64,000 nucleotides of DNA, taken from the NCBI RefSeq assembly GCF_029525575.1, contig NZ_JAPDIA010000008.1, positions 2,213,728 to 2,277,727 on the forward strand, read 5' to 3'. The DNA is from Cohnella rhizosphaerae (GTDB lineage Bacteria; Bacillota; Bacilli; Paenibacillales; Paenibacillaceae). The position numbers and the translations under genes are program-made. Shown in pieces: positions 36,509-46,731 of this stretch (positions are counted from its first letter, which is position 1; each line of letters opens with the position of its first letter). The notes beneath the pieces were generated by a model, which saw only the letters and a list, made by a program, of their open reading frames with translations, ran no database searches and was not told where the DNA came from.

Positions 36509-39349
36509 TTAATCTTCGAGCTCGAGCCTTCCGGTGGCCGGATCGGCCAGCACGATTCGCGCTTCGCGCATCGAGCCGGCATCGTCCCGGACGTGCAGCG
36601 TGGACGACGTGCGGCCGCTACGGATCAGCTCGGCGGCGAGCCGGTCGTCCAGCGTCAGTCCGAAGCTGTCGCGCCAGACGACGAAGCCGCAGCCGGACTT
36701 GTACGCGCTGCAGCCGTAGCCTTTGCGGCCCATGAAAATGGAGCCGTCGCAGCCCGGTCTGGGGCATTTGGCGATGACGGCGGGTCGGATAGCCGCCGGA
36801 GCCGACGTTTCGGCCGCTCGACCTGGCGTCGCCAAAGCGTTCGACACCGCGCCTTTAGCGGCCGGAGCTGCGTCGATTGTAGTCGATGCCACGCCGGAAG
36901 CGGGATCGCGCGATATGGCGCTCGTCGCGGTCGTTCCCGCTCCGCTCTTCGCGCGCGTCGAACGCCCGGCCGCCGCCGCACCTGCCCCTCCGTCGTCGTG
37001 CTTGCTTCCCGCGCTATTGACCCGGCCGCCCGCCGCCGCACCTGCGCCTCCGTCGTCGCGCTTGCTTCCCGCGCTATTGGCCCGGCCGGCCGCCGCCGCA
37101 CCTGCGCCTCCGTCATCGCGCTTGCTTCCCGCGCTATTGACCCGGCCGCCCGCCGCCGCACCTGCGCCTCCGTCGTCGCGCTTGCTTCCCGCGCTATTGA
37201 CCCGGCCGGCCGTCGCCGCACCTGCGCCTCCGTCGTCGCGCTTGCTTCCCGCGCTATTGGCCCGGCCGACCGCCGCCGCGACCGCGCCTCCGTCGGCGCG
37301 CTTGCTTCCCGCGCCCGTGGCCCGGCCGCGCGACGTGCCGCCGCCTGCGCTCTCGCCGCCTCCGGCTTCGCCGCTCTTGCCGCGCCCGCGCGCGCGCGAA
37401 GTCGCCTCGCCTTCGCCGGCGGCCTTGCCCCGACCGCGTCCCCCTGCCGGCTCCGGCTTCGCGAACGCTTCCTTCGTCGCCGGCGGCTGAACGCGCACCT
37501 TGTCGACGATAAGCCGCGTGAACTTCTGCACGTTGGCCATGAAGACGTCGGCCGAGGCTTGTCCGCGCGAGATCTCGGCGAGACGCCGCTCCCACTGCCC
37601 GGTCATCTCCGGCGAGGCGAGCAGCTCGACGCCCGCGCCCCGGATCAGCCGGATCGCCGACCTTCCCTTCGGCGTGATGACGATGCGCTTGCCCTGCATG
37701 TCCACGTAGCCGACCTGCTTCAGCCGCTCGATCGTCGCCGCGCGCGTCGCCGGCGTGCCGAGTCCCGAGTCCTTCATCGCGTCGCGCAGCTCTTCGTCCT
37801 CGATCTGCTTGCCCGCGCTCTCCATCGCCTTGAGCAGCGTCCCCTCGGTGTACGGCTTCGGCGGCTGCGTCTCCTTCTCCTTGGCTTCGGCTTCGACGCA
37901 TCGCACCGGCGACTCCGCCTGAAGCGAGAAGTCCCCGCTCGTTTCCACCTCTTCGCCGCGCTCGGACTCCGCGTCGTCGTCCTTGCCGGAAGAGGCCGAA
38001 TCCGACTTCCCCTTCTTCGCGCCTCCGCCGGACGTCGCGGAACCGCCCGCGTCCTCGTAGACGACCTTCCAGCCTTTGGCGATCATCTGCTTGACCGTCG
38101 TCTTGAACGTCTCGCCGGACACCTCGGTCAGCACCGTATGCACCTTGAACTCCGCAGGCGGATAAAAGTGCGAGACGAACCGGCGCACGATCATGTCGTA
38201 CAGCTTGCGCTCGTCCGGCGACAGTGCGCCTGCCTTCTTCGCCGTCGGCATGATCGCATGGTGGTCCTCGACCTTGGAAGGGTTGCAAACGCCGCGGTTC
38301 CCCGTGTGGACAAGCCGCTTGTTGCCGCCGGCCGCGATCGCTTCGAACTCGGTCCCGCGCAGCGCGTCCAGCGCCTTGTGCATCTCCGGAATGTTTTCGT
38401 TGTTCACGTAGTTGGAGTTGGTCCGCGGATACGTGATGACTTTATGTTTCTCGTACAGCGCCTGCGCGACGTCCAACGTCTTCTTGGCGGAAAAGCCGAG
38501 CTTGCCGTTCGCCTCGCGCTGCAGAAGCGTCAAATCGTATAGCCGCCAGGGATACTCCTTCGTATCCTTGACTTCATAGCTCGCGATCCGCCCCTCCTTG
38601 CCCCGCACCTTGTCCGCGATCGCTTTGGCCTTGTCGCCGTCCGAGATCCGCTCGCCCTGCCACAAGCCGCGGTATTCGGTCTCGCCCTGCGCGAACTGCG
38701 CCGACACCTCGAAGAACTTGAGGGAATCGAACGATTCGATCTGGATCTGGCGATCGTAAATAAGCGCCAGCACCGGTGTCTGTACCCTGCCGACGGACAG
38801 CAGCTCGTTGTGGCGCGTCGTAAACGCGCGCGAGCCGTTCATCCCGATGAGCCAGTCCGCTTCGCTGCGGGCTCTGGCAGCTCGCGTAAGGTTCTCGTAT
38901 TCGGCGCCGTCCTTCAGCTCGGCGAAGCCCCTGCGGATCGTCTCGGCCGTGAGGTCCGAGATCCACAGTCGCTTGACCGGCTGCGACAGCCCGAGATGGC
39001 GCTGGATCAGCGAAAAAATATGCTGGCCCTCCCGTCCGGCGTCGCACGCGTTGACCAGCCGGTCGCAGCGCTTCGCCACTTCGCGGATCGTCTCGAGCTG
39101 GTCCTTGGTCCGCGGGTTGGGCAGCAGCTTGAACCGCTCGGGGATGATCGGCAGATCGCCGAGCCGCCACTTCTTGTACTTTTCGTCGTACAGATCCGGC
39201 TCGGCGAGACCGATCAAATGCCCGATCGCCCAAGTGATGATATAATGCTCTCCCTCCAGGTAGGAGCGTCTGTTCTGGGCCTTCGGCTCGATGACGGCGG
39301 CGATATTGCGGCCCATGTCCGGCTTCTCGGCGATGACCAGCGTCTTCAA
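36509..39349 (-). CDS. topB: DNA topoisomerase III with a repeat-containing C-terminal linker
   Basis: Type IA topoisomerase. The N-terminal Toprim domain has LVIAEKPDMGRNIA and NACDAGREGQ; the active-site tyrosine lies in VITYPRTNSN near residue 308. The start is TTG 39349 behind GGGAGAG. Length is 946 residues, against roughly 700-730 usual for TopB. The excess is an acidic insert near residues 430-470 and an Ala/Gly/Lys/Arg-rich linker (about 625-850) with six 20-residue repeats encoded by 60-bp units at 36961-37320. The chain ends in a zinc-ribbon-like module (KCPRPGC, GYGCSAYKSGCGF). The frame is intact over 2.8 kb. Confidence 0.93.
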   Translation of the reverse strand: MKTLVIAEKPDMGRNIAAVIEPKAQNRRSYLEGEHYIITWAIGHLIGLAEPDLYDEKYKKWRLGDLPIIPERFKLLPNPRTKDQLETIREVAKRCDRLVNACDAGREGQHIFSLIQRHLGLSQPVKRLWISDLTAETIRRGFAELKDGAEYENLTRAARARSEADWLIGMNGSRAFTTRHNELLSVGRVQTPVLALIYDRQIQIESFDSLKFFEVSAQFAQGETEYRGLWQGERISDGDKAKAIADKVRGKEGRIASYEVKDTKEYPWRLYDLTLLQREANGKLGFSAKKTLDVAQALYEKHKVITYPRTNSNYVNNENIPEMHKALDALRGTEFEAIAAGGNKRLVHTGNRGVCNPSKVEDHHAIMPTAKKAGALSPDERKLYDMIVRRFVSHFYPPAEFKVHTVLTEVSGETFKTTVKQMIAKGWKVVYEDAGGSATSGGGAKKGKSDSASSGKDDDAESERGEEVETSGDFSLQAESPVRCVEAEAKEKETQPPKPYTEGTLLKAMESAGKQIEDEELRDAMKDSGLGTPATRAATIERLKQVGYVDMQGKRIVITPKGRSAIRLIRGAGVELLASPEMTGQWERRLAEISRGQASADVFMANVQKFTRLIVDKVRVQPPATKEAFAKPEPAGGRGRGKAAGEGEATSRARGRGKSGEAGGGESAGGGTSRGRATGAGSKRADGGAVAAAVGRANSAGSKRDDGGAGAATAGRVNSAGSKRDDGGAGAAAGGRVNSAGSKRDDGGAGAAAAGRANSAGSKRDDGGAGAAAGGRVNSAGSKHDDGGAGAAAAGRSTRAKSGAGTTATSAISRDPASGVASTTIDAAPAAKGAVSNALATPGRAAETSAPAAIRPAVIAKCPRPGCDGSIFMGRKGYGCSAYKSGCGFVVWRDSFGLTLDDRLAAELIRSGRTSSTLHVRDDAGSMREARIVLADPATGRLELED
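36961..37320 (-). repeat. six in-frame 60-bp repeats inside topB
   Basis: Each unit encodes a variant of NSAGSKRDDGGAGAAAAGR. Four central copies are nearly identical in DNA; the outer copies have diverged (AGSKRADGGAVAAAVGR at one end, AGSKHDDGGAGAAAAGR at the other). Confidence 0.93.
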
Positions 39350-39524
39350 CGGCGCTCTCCCTCCCGTATGGCGATTGTCGATGCGCAAAACGAACCCCCG
39401 GCTGACAGAGGACCGTCGTCCGGGGGCGTGCTTCGCCGCGTTCGCGCTACTATCCAAATGATAACATGAAGGCGACGGATTGCGCCACAGCCGGGCCTCG
39501 CGGGATCAAACAAAGCCGCGATCG

Positions 39525-40040
39525 CTAGCGCACGAACGTATGGGCTACGCGCTTCGAACGCAGGAAGTAAGGGATCCAGATCGCGCAGGTCACTACGCCT
39601 CTGAACGTGTCTCGAAGCGAATTGTCAAGGTCCAGTTCCATATCCGTCGAGATCGCCTGCACCAGCGCGTAATCGACGATGCCGATCAGCAAGCTGACGC
39701 TGTAATAGACGATCATAAGCTTGGGAAACAGGCGATTGCGCATATACATCATGGCCAGGCAGATGACGGTGAAGGCGAACATGCCCAAATTGAAGACGGC
39801 TTCCAAAAGGATCGTGGGCTTCCAGAGCGCGTGATAAAAATCGGCCTCTTTGGACGTGAGGGCGTCCCACATCTCGCTGTCGAACGATGGGATCGTAAAC
39901 TGCACGATTTGAATGACGAGCTGAATCAGCGTCAAATAAAGGCCGATCTGGATCAGGATCAGCCAGCCTCCCAGACCGGAGAGTTCCGGCTTCAAGGGTG
40001 AATGGGCGGGCTCCCGATAATCTGCGGGCACAAAGGACAT
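39525..40040 (-). CDS. DUF2569 family membrane protein
   Basis: A 171-residue protein with four membrane helices (GLGGWLILIQIGLYLTLI, LGMFAFTVICLAMMYM, LMIVYYSVSLLIGIVDYAL, GVVTCAIWIPYFL). The short LSGLGGWL motif before helix 1 and IWIPYFLRSKRV after helix 4 are typical of DUF2569. Function unknown. The start is placed at ATG 40040 (MSFVPADYRE); a longer reading to 40148 runs into an AT-rich leader without a better ribosome binding site. Confidence 0.85.
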   Translation of the reverse strand: MSFVPADYREPAHSPLKPELSGLGGWLILIQIGLYLTLIQLVIQIVQFTIPSFDSEMWDALTSKEADFYHALWKPTILLEAVFNLGMFAFTVICLAMMYMRNRLFPKLMIVYYSVSLLIGIVDYALVQAISTDMELDLDNSLRDTFRGVVTCAIWIPYFLRSKRVAHTFVR

Positions 40041-40197
40041 CGTCGACTTCCTGCTTTCCTCGCTTGATAGAATGGTATGATATGGAATTATATCCATAAC
40101 GAAAGATTTTGAACAGGAGATTTTTCGAAAAACCGATTTGCCGCTCAAAACAAAATCGCGATCGGCATCACGGCCGTCGCGATCGTATTAAACGAAT

Positions 40198-41872
40198 CTA
40201 AAATCTCCCCGAGCGAATAATCGCATAGATGAGCCAGCCGAACATGAGGGCGGCGATGACGAACCCCGTCTCGATGATGGGGAATCGCCAGATCGACGTC
40301 TCCGCATGACCGAGCGCGGCACCGATGATAAGTCCGGCCATGATGATGCTGAGCGCCAGCAGCACGATGCTGAACGACAGCCTGTTGCTGATCCTGTTCA
40401 GCTTGCGCGTCATCGCGTCGAGGTTCCCGATCTCGACCTCCGCGCGCACCCGGCCTTTGTGGACGAGCGACGACCATTGCCGAAGGCCCGCCGGTACGTC
40501 GCGAATCAGCTCCACGAACTCCGGCGCTTCTTCGATCCAGGCTTTGGCGATGCGCGATGGATTCAACTGCTCGCGAAGCAGCCTTTTGCCGAACGGCTCG
40601 GCGACGTCGAAGACGCTGAAGCCGGGTTCGAGCGCGGATACGACGCCCTCCATCGTGAGCAGCGACTTGCCGAGCAGCGTGAGCTCGGTCGGCACGCGAA
40701 TCTGGTGACGGAACGCGACGGCGAACAGATCCTGCACGGCCTCGCCCATCGAGATTTGATCGAACGGAACCTTGTAATATTTCTCTCTCATCTCGTCGAT
40801 GTCGGCATAAAGAAGCTCCTCGTCCGCGGACTCGGGAATGACGCCCATATTGCCGATCGCCCGGACGACGCCTTTCGTGCTCTGGTTTTTGAGCGCGATC
40901 ACGAAGGCTGCGAAGTTGCGCTTGGCGGTCGGCGTCAGCCGTCCGACCATACCGAAGTCGAGCAGCGCGAGACGGCCGTCCGGGAGCGCGAGCACGTTGC
41001 CCGGGTGGGGATCGCCGTGAAAAAAAGCCCTCCACGAGCGCCTGCTCGAAAATGGACGCGGCATAGCGTTCGGCGAGCAGGCGGCGAGGCAGCCCCGCCG
41101 CGTCCAGCTGCGCCCGGTCGGACAGCTTGATCCCTTCTATGTAATCCATCGTCAGGACGCGCTTCGAGCAGAAGTCCCAATGAATATCCGGCACTTCGAC
41201 ATGGGCCCACTTCTCGCTCATGCGGGCGAACCGCTCTCCGTTGCGCGCTTCGGCGCCGTAGTCCAGCTCGGTCCGCAGCGCCCTCGCCAGCTCCTCGACC
41301 ATGTCCCGCAGCCGGTACTGCCGCGCCCAATCGAGACGATGCTCCGCAAGCCGGGTCAGATCCGACAAAATCTCGAGATCCGTCTCCATCTGCGCCGCGA
41401 TGCCCGGCCGCTGCACCTTCACCGCGACCTGCGTCCCGTCGGGCAGAGCCGCGCGATACACTTGTCCGATCGAAGCGGCCGCGATCGGCGTCTCGTCGAA
41501 TTCCGCGAACAGGGCGCCGACGGGGGCGCCCAGCTCCCGCTCGATAATGCGGCCCGCCTCCGCGAATGCAAAAGGCGGCACTTGATCCTGCAGCTGCTCA
41601 AGCTCCTTCAGGATCGGCACGGGGATCAGGTCGGGACGCGTACTGGCGAGCTGCCCGAGCTTCACGAAGGTCGGGCCAAGCTCCTCGAGCATATGGCGAA
41701 GCCGGACGCCGATGCTTTTCGCCTTGATATCCTTGCGCTCCGCCACGCGGAAGATCGCCAGCTTGTCGACGAGTCCGAGCTCGTCGGACACGTAGCCGAA
41801 TCCGTTGCGCGCGAGCGCCGCCGCGATCGTCCGGTAACGCCGAAGCTGCCGTATTCTTTTTCCCGCGCTCAT
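40198..41872 (-). CDS. AarF/UbiB (ABC1) family atypical kinase
   Basis: The family motifs are all present: GPTFVKLGQLASTRPD (KxGQ), AAASIGQVYRA (alanine-rich loop), VAVKVQRPG, FHGDPHPGNV and LLDFGMVG. Two hydrophobic helices close the chain. UbiB homologues support quinone or lipid metabolism as atypical kinases or ATPases. Split by a one-base shift at the A7 run 41020-41026, just before HGDPHPGN; repaired length is 557. The phasin-like gene ends 13 bp upstream, so the two probably form one unit. Confidence 0.9.
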
Positions 41873-41885
41873 AGGGATACCGCGC

Positions 41886-42215
41886 TCACATCTCTGACGG
41901 GCGGGTCTCGGCCTGGCGCATCTTCTCTTCCAGCGCCTCCAGCCTCAGCTGAATCGCCGCGAATTCCTCGCGGGTGACGAACCGGTCGTCGCCGCGGAAG
42001 GCGCTTGCCTTCTCCTGCGCCATCGATTCGATCTTGCTCCGCGCCTCCGCGCCCTTGCGCATCAGCTCGTCGACCAGCCCTTTGGATTCCTCGCGGCCGA
42101 CCTCTCCTTTTCGCACCAGCTCGTCTACCGTCTTCTCGATCTGTTCCTTGCTGGCGACGACGACGCCCAACCCCAGCGCGATCATTTTATCGATTGTATC
42201 CTTCACCGGTCTCAT
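41886..42215 (-). CDS. phasin-like helical protein
   Basis: A 109-residue, almost wholly helical protein: DTIDKMIALGLGVVVASKEQIEKTVDELV followed by a charged coiled coil ending AIQLRLEALEEKMR. This resembles the polyhydroxyalkanoate-granule protein family often found beside ubiB-like genes in Firmicutes. ATG 42215 follows AAAGGAGCG. Family placement is by overall pattern. Confidence 0.75.
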   Translation of the reverse strand: MRPVKDTIDKMIALGLGVVVASKEQIEKTVDELVRKGEVGREESKGLVDELMRKGAEARSKIESMAQEKASAFRGDDRFVTREEFAAIQLRLEALEEKMRQAETRPSEM

Positions 42216-42414
42216 CGCTCCTTTTCGCTTGTCATCATTTTCATGATGATTCAAAATGTTCTTTTTCATCCCATTACCCCATTGTATGCACGCCAGAATC
42301 GAAAAATCAAACCGCTCGCGCGGACGCCGCTCCAATTCGCACACATCGTATGGCCGAAGCCGAATATATTAATTGCATACCGGAGCAAAAGGCCGAAAAG
42401 GGGTGCGAAAAATC

Positions 42415-43560
42415 GTGAACAAGCCGTCCTTTATTTTGTCTCGAGAAGATTGGTCGCTTCACCGCAAAGGCTACCAGGATCAGTCGCGCCATCAGAAAAA
42501 AGTGCGCGAGGCGCTCAAGCAAAATCTGCCCGACCTGCTGTCCGAAGAAAATATCGTCATGTCGAACGGCAAGCAGATCATTAAAATTCCGATTCGCAGC
42601 ATGGACGAATACCATATCGTTTACAACCATAATAAGAAGAAACACGTCGGCCAAGGGGACGGCGACAGCCAGGTGGGCGACGTGCTCGGCACCGATCCCG
42701 CGCCGAAAGGCGGCAAAGGCGAAGGCGCGGGAAGCGAGCCGGGCGAGGACGTCGTCGAAGCCGAGATCTCGATCGCGGAGCTCGAGAACATGCTGTTCGA
42801 GGAGCTGGAGCTGCCCTACCTGAAGCGCAAGGACAAGGAGATCATCGAATCGACCGAGATCCGGTTCACGGACGTGCGGCGCAAGGGCATCATGTCCAAC
42901 ATCGACAAGAAGCGGACGATCCTCGAGAACCTGCGGCGCAATTCCCGCGACGGGCGGGCCGAGATCGCCGGCATCTCGCCGGACGACCTCCGGTTCAAGA
43001 CGTGGGAGGAGATCGTAAAACCGCAGAACAACGCCGTCATCATCGCCATGATGGATACGTCCGGCTCGATGGGCACCTTCGAAAAATACTGCGCGCGCTC
43101 CTTCTTCTTCTGGATGACCCGCTTCCTGCGGCGGCAGTACGAGAAGGTGGAGATCGTCTTCATCGCGCACCATACCGAAGCGAAGGAAGTGACCGAGGAG
43201 GAGTTCTTCACGCGCGGGGAAAGCGGCGGCACGATCTGCTCGTCCGCCTATATCAAAGCGCTCGAAATTCTCGACAGCCGATATCCGTCGTCGAGCTACA
43301 ACATCTACCCGTTCCACTTTTCGGACGGCGACAATCTGACGAGCGACAACGAACGCTGCGTGCGCCTGATCAAGGAGCTGCTCGGTCGCGCCAACATTTT
43401 CGGCTACGGCGAAGTGAACCAGTACAACCGCTCGAGCACGCTGATGTCGGCTTACAAGCATCTGGATCATCAGCAGTTCCTTTATTACGTCATCCGTGAG
43501 AAAGCCGAAGTGTACAACGCGCTGAAGACGTTTTTCAAGAAGCGGGAAGCCGTCGTGTGA
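42415..43560 (+). CDS. yhbH: YhbH-like sporulation protein (DUF444)
   Basis: A 381-residue protein of the YhbH/YeaH family, needed for normal sporulation in Bacillus. The C-terminal half is von Willebrand A-like, with the metal-ion site DTSGSMGTFEKY; the SGGTICSSAY and PFHFSDGDN segments are conserved. The N-terminal half has ILSREDWSLHRKG and a Gly/Lys-rich linker. GTG 42415 follows AAAGGGGTG. A strong hairpin follows. Confidence 0.92.
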   Translation: MNKPSFILSREDWSLHRKGYQDQSRHQKKVREALKQNLPDLLSEENIVMSNGKQIIKIPIRSMDEYHIVYNHNKKKHVGQGDGDSQVGDVLGTDPAPKGGKGEGAGSEPGEDVVEAEISIAELENMLFEELELPYLKRKDKEIIESTEIRFTDVRRKGIMSNIDKKRTILENLRRNSRDGRAEIAGISPDDLRFKTWEEIVKPQNNAVIIAMMDTSGSMGTFEKYCARSFFFWMTRFLRRQYEKVEIVFIAHHTEAKEVTEEEFFTRGESGGTICSSAYIKALEILDSRYPSSSYNIYPFHFSDGDNLTSDNERCVRLIKELLGRANIFGYGEVNQYNRSSTLMSAYKHLDHQQFLYYVIREKAEVYNALKTFFKKREAVV

Positions 43561-43567
43561 AAAGGAG

Positions 43568-43601
43568 CAAGCGATCGCCCGGTCGGAAGGGCGATCGCTT
43601 G
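43568..43601. terminator. terminator hairpin after yhbH
   Basis: A perfect 13-bp stem (CAAGCGATCGCCC / GGGCGATCGCTTG) with an 8-nt loop. It separates yhbH from the convergent response-regulator gene. Confidence 0.85.
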
Positions 43602-43645
43602 TTCGTTGCGCGCGGACCAAGCACGGATATGCGCCGCCAGCAGAC

Positions 43646-44941
43646 TCATTCCAGAAACATGCGCGCCTTGTATTCCTGCGGAGACACGCCGAACGTATTG
43701 CGGAATACTTTGGCGAAATAATTCGAATTGTTGTAGCCCACCTGCCTCGCGGCTTCGCTGATCTTCATCCCGTCCTGCAGCAAGAGAAGACGCGCGGCGT
43801 TCATTTTTTCCTTGGCGATATACACGCTCAGGACCTCGTTCGTTCGCTTCTTGAACAACCTGGACAAATACGTCGGATTGACATAGAAATGGCGAGAAAG
43901 CTGATCGAGCGACAGGTCCTCGCTTAAATGGTTGGAAATGTACATTTTCAGCTGTTCGACCAGTACGGAGCCCCCCGTTTCGGGTTCGCCCGCATGGCCG
44001 CCTTTTTTGGCCGTCCCCGATGTCGATCAACAAGCCTCGGCCCGGCCGCCTCTCCAGATCGTCCCGCATCAAACGGAAATAAGCCCCAAGGTCGCCCCAG
44101 CGGAAGGCATTGGATCGAAATATAATCGAAATGGACACGCCCAGCAGCCGAAAAATCGTATTTTGTATGCTTTCCGTCACATAAGCGATGCGCGAACGAT
44201 CCCCTTCGATCGTTGCCACCGATTGCATCAGCATGCCGGACATCCGCTGGTCCATCCGGAACGATGCCGCCGCGTAGGCGTGGTTCACCAACTCCTCCGC
44301 CATGTTCATGACCGCAAACCGGATCAACGATCCGTCGTTCACGGTGAACCTGCGCCCCCAATCGTCGATACGCATCATGAATAAGTCCACGGGACGATCG
44401 CTGTCGAAGGGCACGTCCAGCAGCCGGATGGTCGCTTGCAGCGCTTCGCCGGCCTGCCCTCTGGGATGATTGAGATAGTCCAGCATAATCTGATTTTTTT
44501 AATTCGCTGTTGGACTGCCGCAGCTTCTGTCTGGCTTTTTCGATGGACATCATTTCTTCCAATCGCCGATCGAGCTCTTCGATCGCCTTGCGCAAGCTGG
44601 CGATTACTTCCTCGTCGTCCGCCGGCTTGAGCAAATAATCGCTGACGCCCAGCCGAAGCGCTCGTTTCGTATATTCGAAATCCGAATAGCCCGTCAAAAA
44701 AAATGACCTTGCACATCCAACCCGCTTGGATCACCGATTCGATCCAGTCCAGCCCGCTAATCCGGGGCATGCGAATATCCGCCAGAACGATGTCGTACGA
44801 GGAGCGGACCATCAGCTGCTGCGCCTCGACGGCCGAGTATGCGAAGCGGATCTCCTTAAGCGGCAGCTCGCTGGATGCGATCATCTGCGCGAGTCCTTCT
44901 ACGATTGAAGGCTCGTCATCCACGATCAACAGTTTGTACAT
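43646..44941 (-). CDS. YesN-type response regulator with AraC DNA-binding domain
   Basis: The N-terminal receiver has LLIVDDEPSIVEG, the phosphorylated aspartate in DIVLADIRMP, and the conserved Lys in YLLKPAD. The middle 200 residues are of the type found in Paenibacillus YesN relatives. The C-terminal AraC domain has two helix-turn-helices (LSLDQLSRHFYVNPTYLSRLFKK and ISEAARQVGYNNSNYFAKVF). Three one-base shifts split it (A8 44696-44703, T7 44494-44500, T6 44003-44008); repaired length is 430. The ATG follows the kinase stop by one base, so they are one operon. Confidence 0.88.
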
Positions 44942-44942
44942 A

Positions 44943-46724
44943 TCACGCCATCTTCCTGTCTTCGTTGTATGAGGCCGGAGCGGCTTGGATCGACTTGGAA
45001 ATTACGAAAGTAACGTTGGTCCCGCGCGCGCCGCTTGCTATCCACAAGCCTTCCGATCCTTCGAAGCTGCGCAGCAAGCCGCTGATGCACGTTCCACAGA
45101 CCGCAATGCTCCTTGTCATGGACGGGATCCCGGAGGGAGTGAAGAACTTCGGTCTTCCGCGCCTCGCTCATGCCGCCTCCGTTATCCGATACGCTCACGA
45201 GCGCTCCCCCCGCTTGTACCGGTTATCGCAATTCGAATGCGGCCCTCGCCCTCCAAGGATTCGAATCCGTGAATAATGGCGTTTTCGACCAACGGCTGAA
45301 GCATAAGCACGGGAACGAGCATCTCTTCAAGCCCCGCTTCGACTTCGAGCTCATAAGCGAGCCTGTTCGAAAATCTCAGCATTTGGATTTCAAGATAAGT
45401 CCGCGTAAATTTGACTTCATCGGCGAGCCTCGCGTGCTCCGTCAGCCCTTGACGGGTAACGAAGCGAAAATAGTCCCCCAAATATTTGCACAGCCGGGCG
45501 ACGTTTTCGTTTTCGCCGGAAACAGCCATTCGGTAGCCTTGATACAGGCTGTTAAACAAGAAATGCGGGTTGATCTGGGACTGAAGCATTTTCAGCTGCG
45601 CCTCCTGCAGCTGTATTTTTTTGTGCAGCACTTCTTGCACGAGAATTTGCAATTGCTCGGCCATACTGTTGAATTGCCGATAGACGTAGCCGAATTCGTC
45701 GCCTTGCTCGAGCAGGATGCGGGAGCCGTAGTCTCCCTTTTCGACCGATCTCATCGATCCGACAAGCTTCCGCAACGGAGAATGAATTTGCTTATAAATA
45801 AAAAAAGGCGAACAGCATCACGACGATGCCCGTGATGATCCAGAGGAACGCCGACCACCGCCGCAGCTCATGCATAGGCTTCAGCAATTCATGCTCGTCC
45901 GCGTAAGCAACGATGCTGAACAGCCGGTCCGTAGACGTTCGCGTATGCACCACGTAGCTGCCGTTTTGCAATTTTACACGATATTGGTCCGGCTTCGCTT
46001 GCACCGCGTTTCCCATTCCCGCAAAGATGTCGCGGTCAAGCTCCCTCGGCGTGGAACCCTCGACAAGCCGGCTGCTCTGCGTTTCGATCAGGAACACCTT
46101 AAAAACGTTGGCTTCCTCGAGCGATTTGAGGGCGTCTACGATGCGCTCCTTGTAGATATCGACGCCGAGGTAATAGGATACGGCCAGCGGATCCGCGCCG
46201 AGTCCGGAAAATTCGGTCGTATACGTCAAAAAGTCATGATCGAGATAACGGTTGTACGTCGTATCGCTCCGCGACACTTCTTCAATCAGTTTAGCTTTTC
46301 TGGCATCGATCGGCCTGACGCCGTTGCGAAACGAAATCGTCTTGTTCAGGTCGGGGTAAATCAAAAAAACGTCGGCGATATAATTGTTGGAGTAGCTGAT
46401 GAGACCCATCTTCGTTTTCAGGTTCTGGTACAGCGATACATTCTTGAAGGTGAAATCTTCGTTCTGCTGCAAATAATAGGCCGGCAAGTCGGGATCGTTG
46501 TTCAGCGCGATCAGCATTTGTGCGATGTTGTGCAGCTCGTCGTCCATCGTTTTCATAAACAGGTTCATTTGCGACTGCGACGAAACCTCGGCACGGTCGA
46601 CCGCGGCGTTCATGCCGGCTCGAATCGTCATGATGCTGAACAGAAGCAGCGGAAGCGTCATAATGAGAAAGCCGATAACGATCTTGATGAATACGCCGGG
46701 GCGCCGCGTCCGGTTGATCCGCAT
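44943..46724 (-). CDS. YesM-type sensor histidine kinase
   Basis: Membrane helix at residues about 12-34, an extracellular sensor region of about 250 residues, a second helix (FLWIITGIVVMLFAFF), HAMP, and a His_kinase domain with the phospho-accepting histidine in INPHFLFNSL. The ATPase domain has LQPLVENAIIHG and SDNGGGM. One-base shifts occur at A7 45800-45806 and C6 45206-45211. Near 45085-45093 the frame changes again in a way best explained by loss of one copy of an 8-bp direct repeat (CATCAGCG). With all three repaired the length is 595. GAGGTGA before ATG 46724 overlaps the upstream stop. Confidence 0.85.
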
Positions 46725-46731
46725 GCTGACT

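Noticed and set aside
36723..37490. Open frame antisense to the topB repeats with Pro/Ala/Leu repeats
   Set aside because: The repeat pattern is a direct consequence of the topB repeats; topB has intact domains on both sides.
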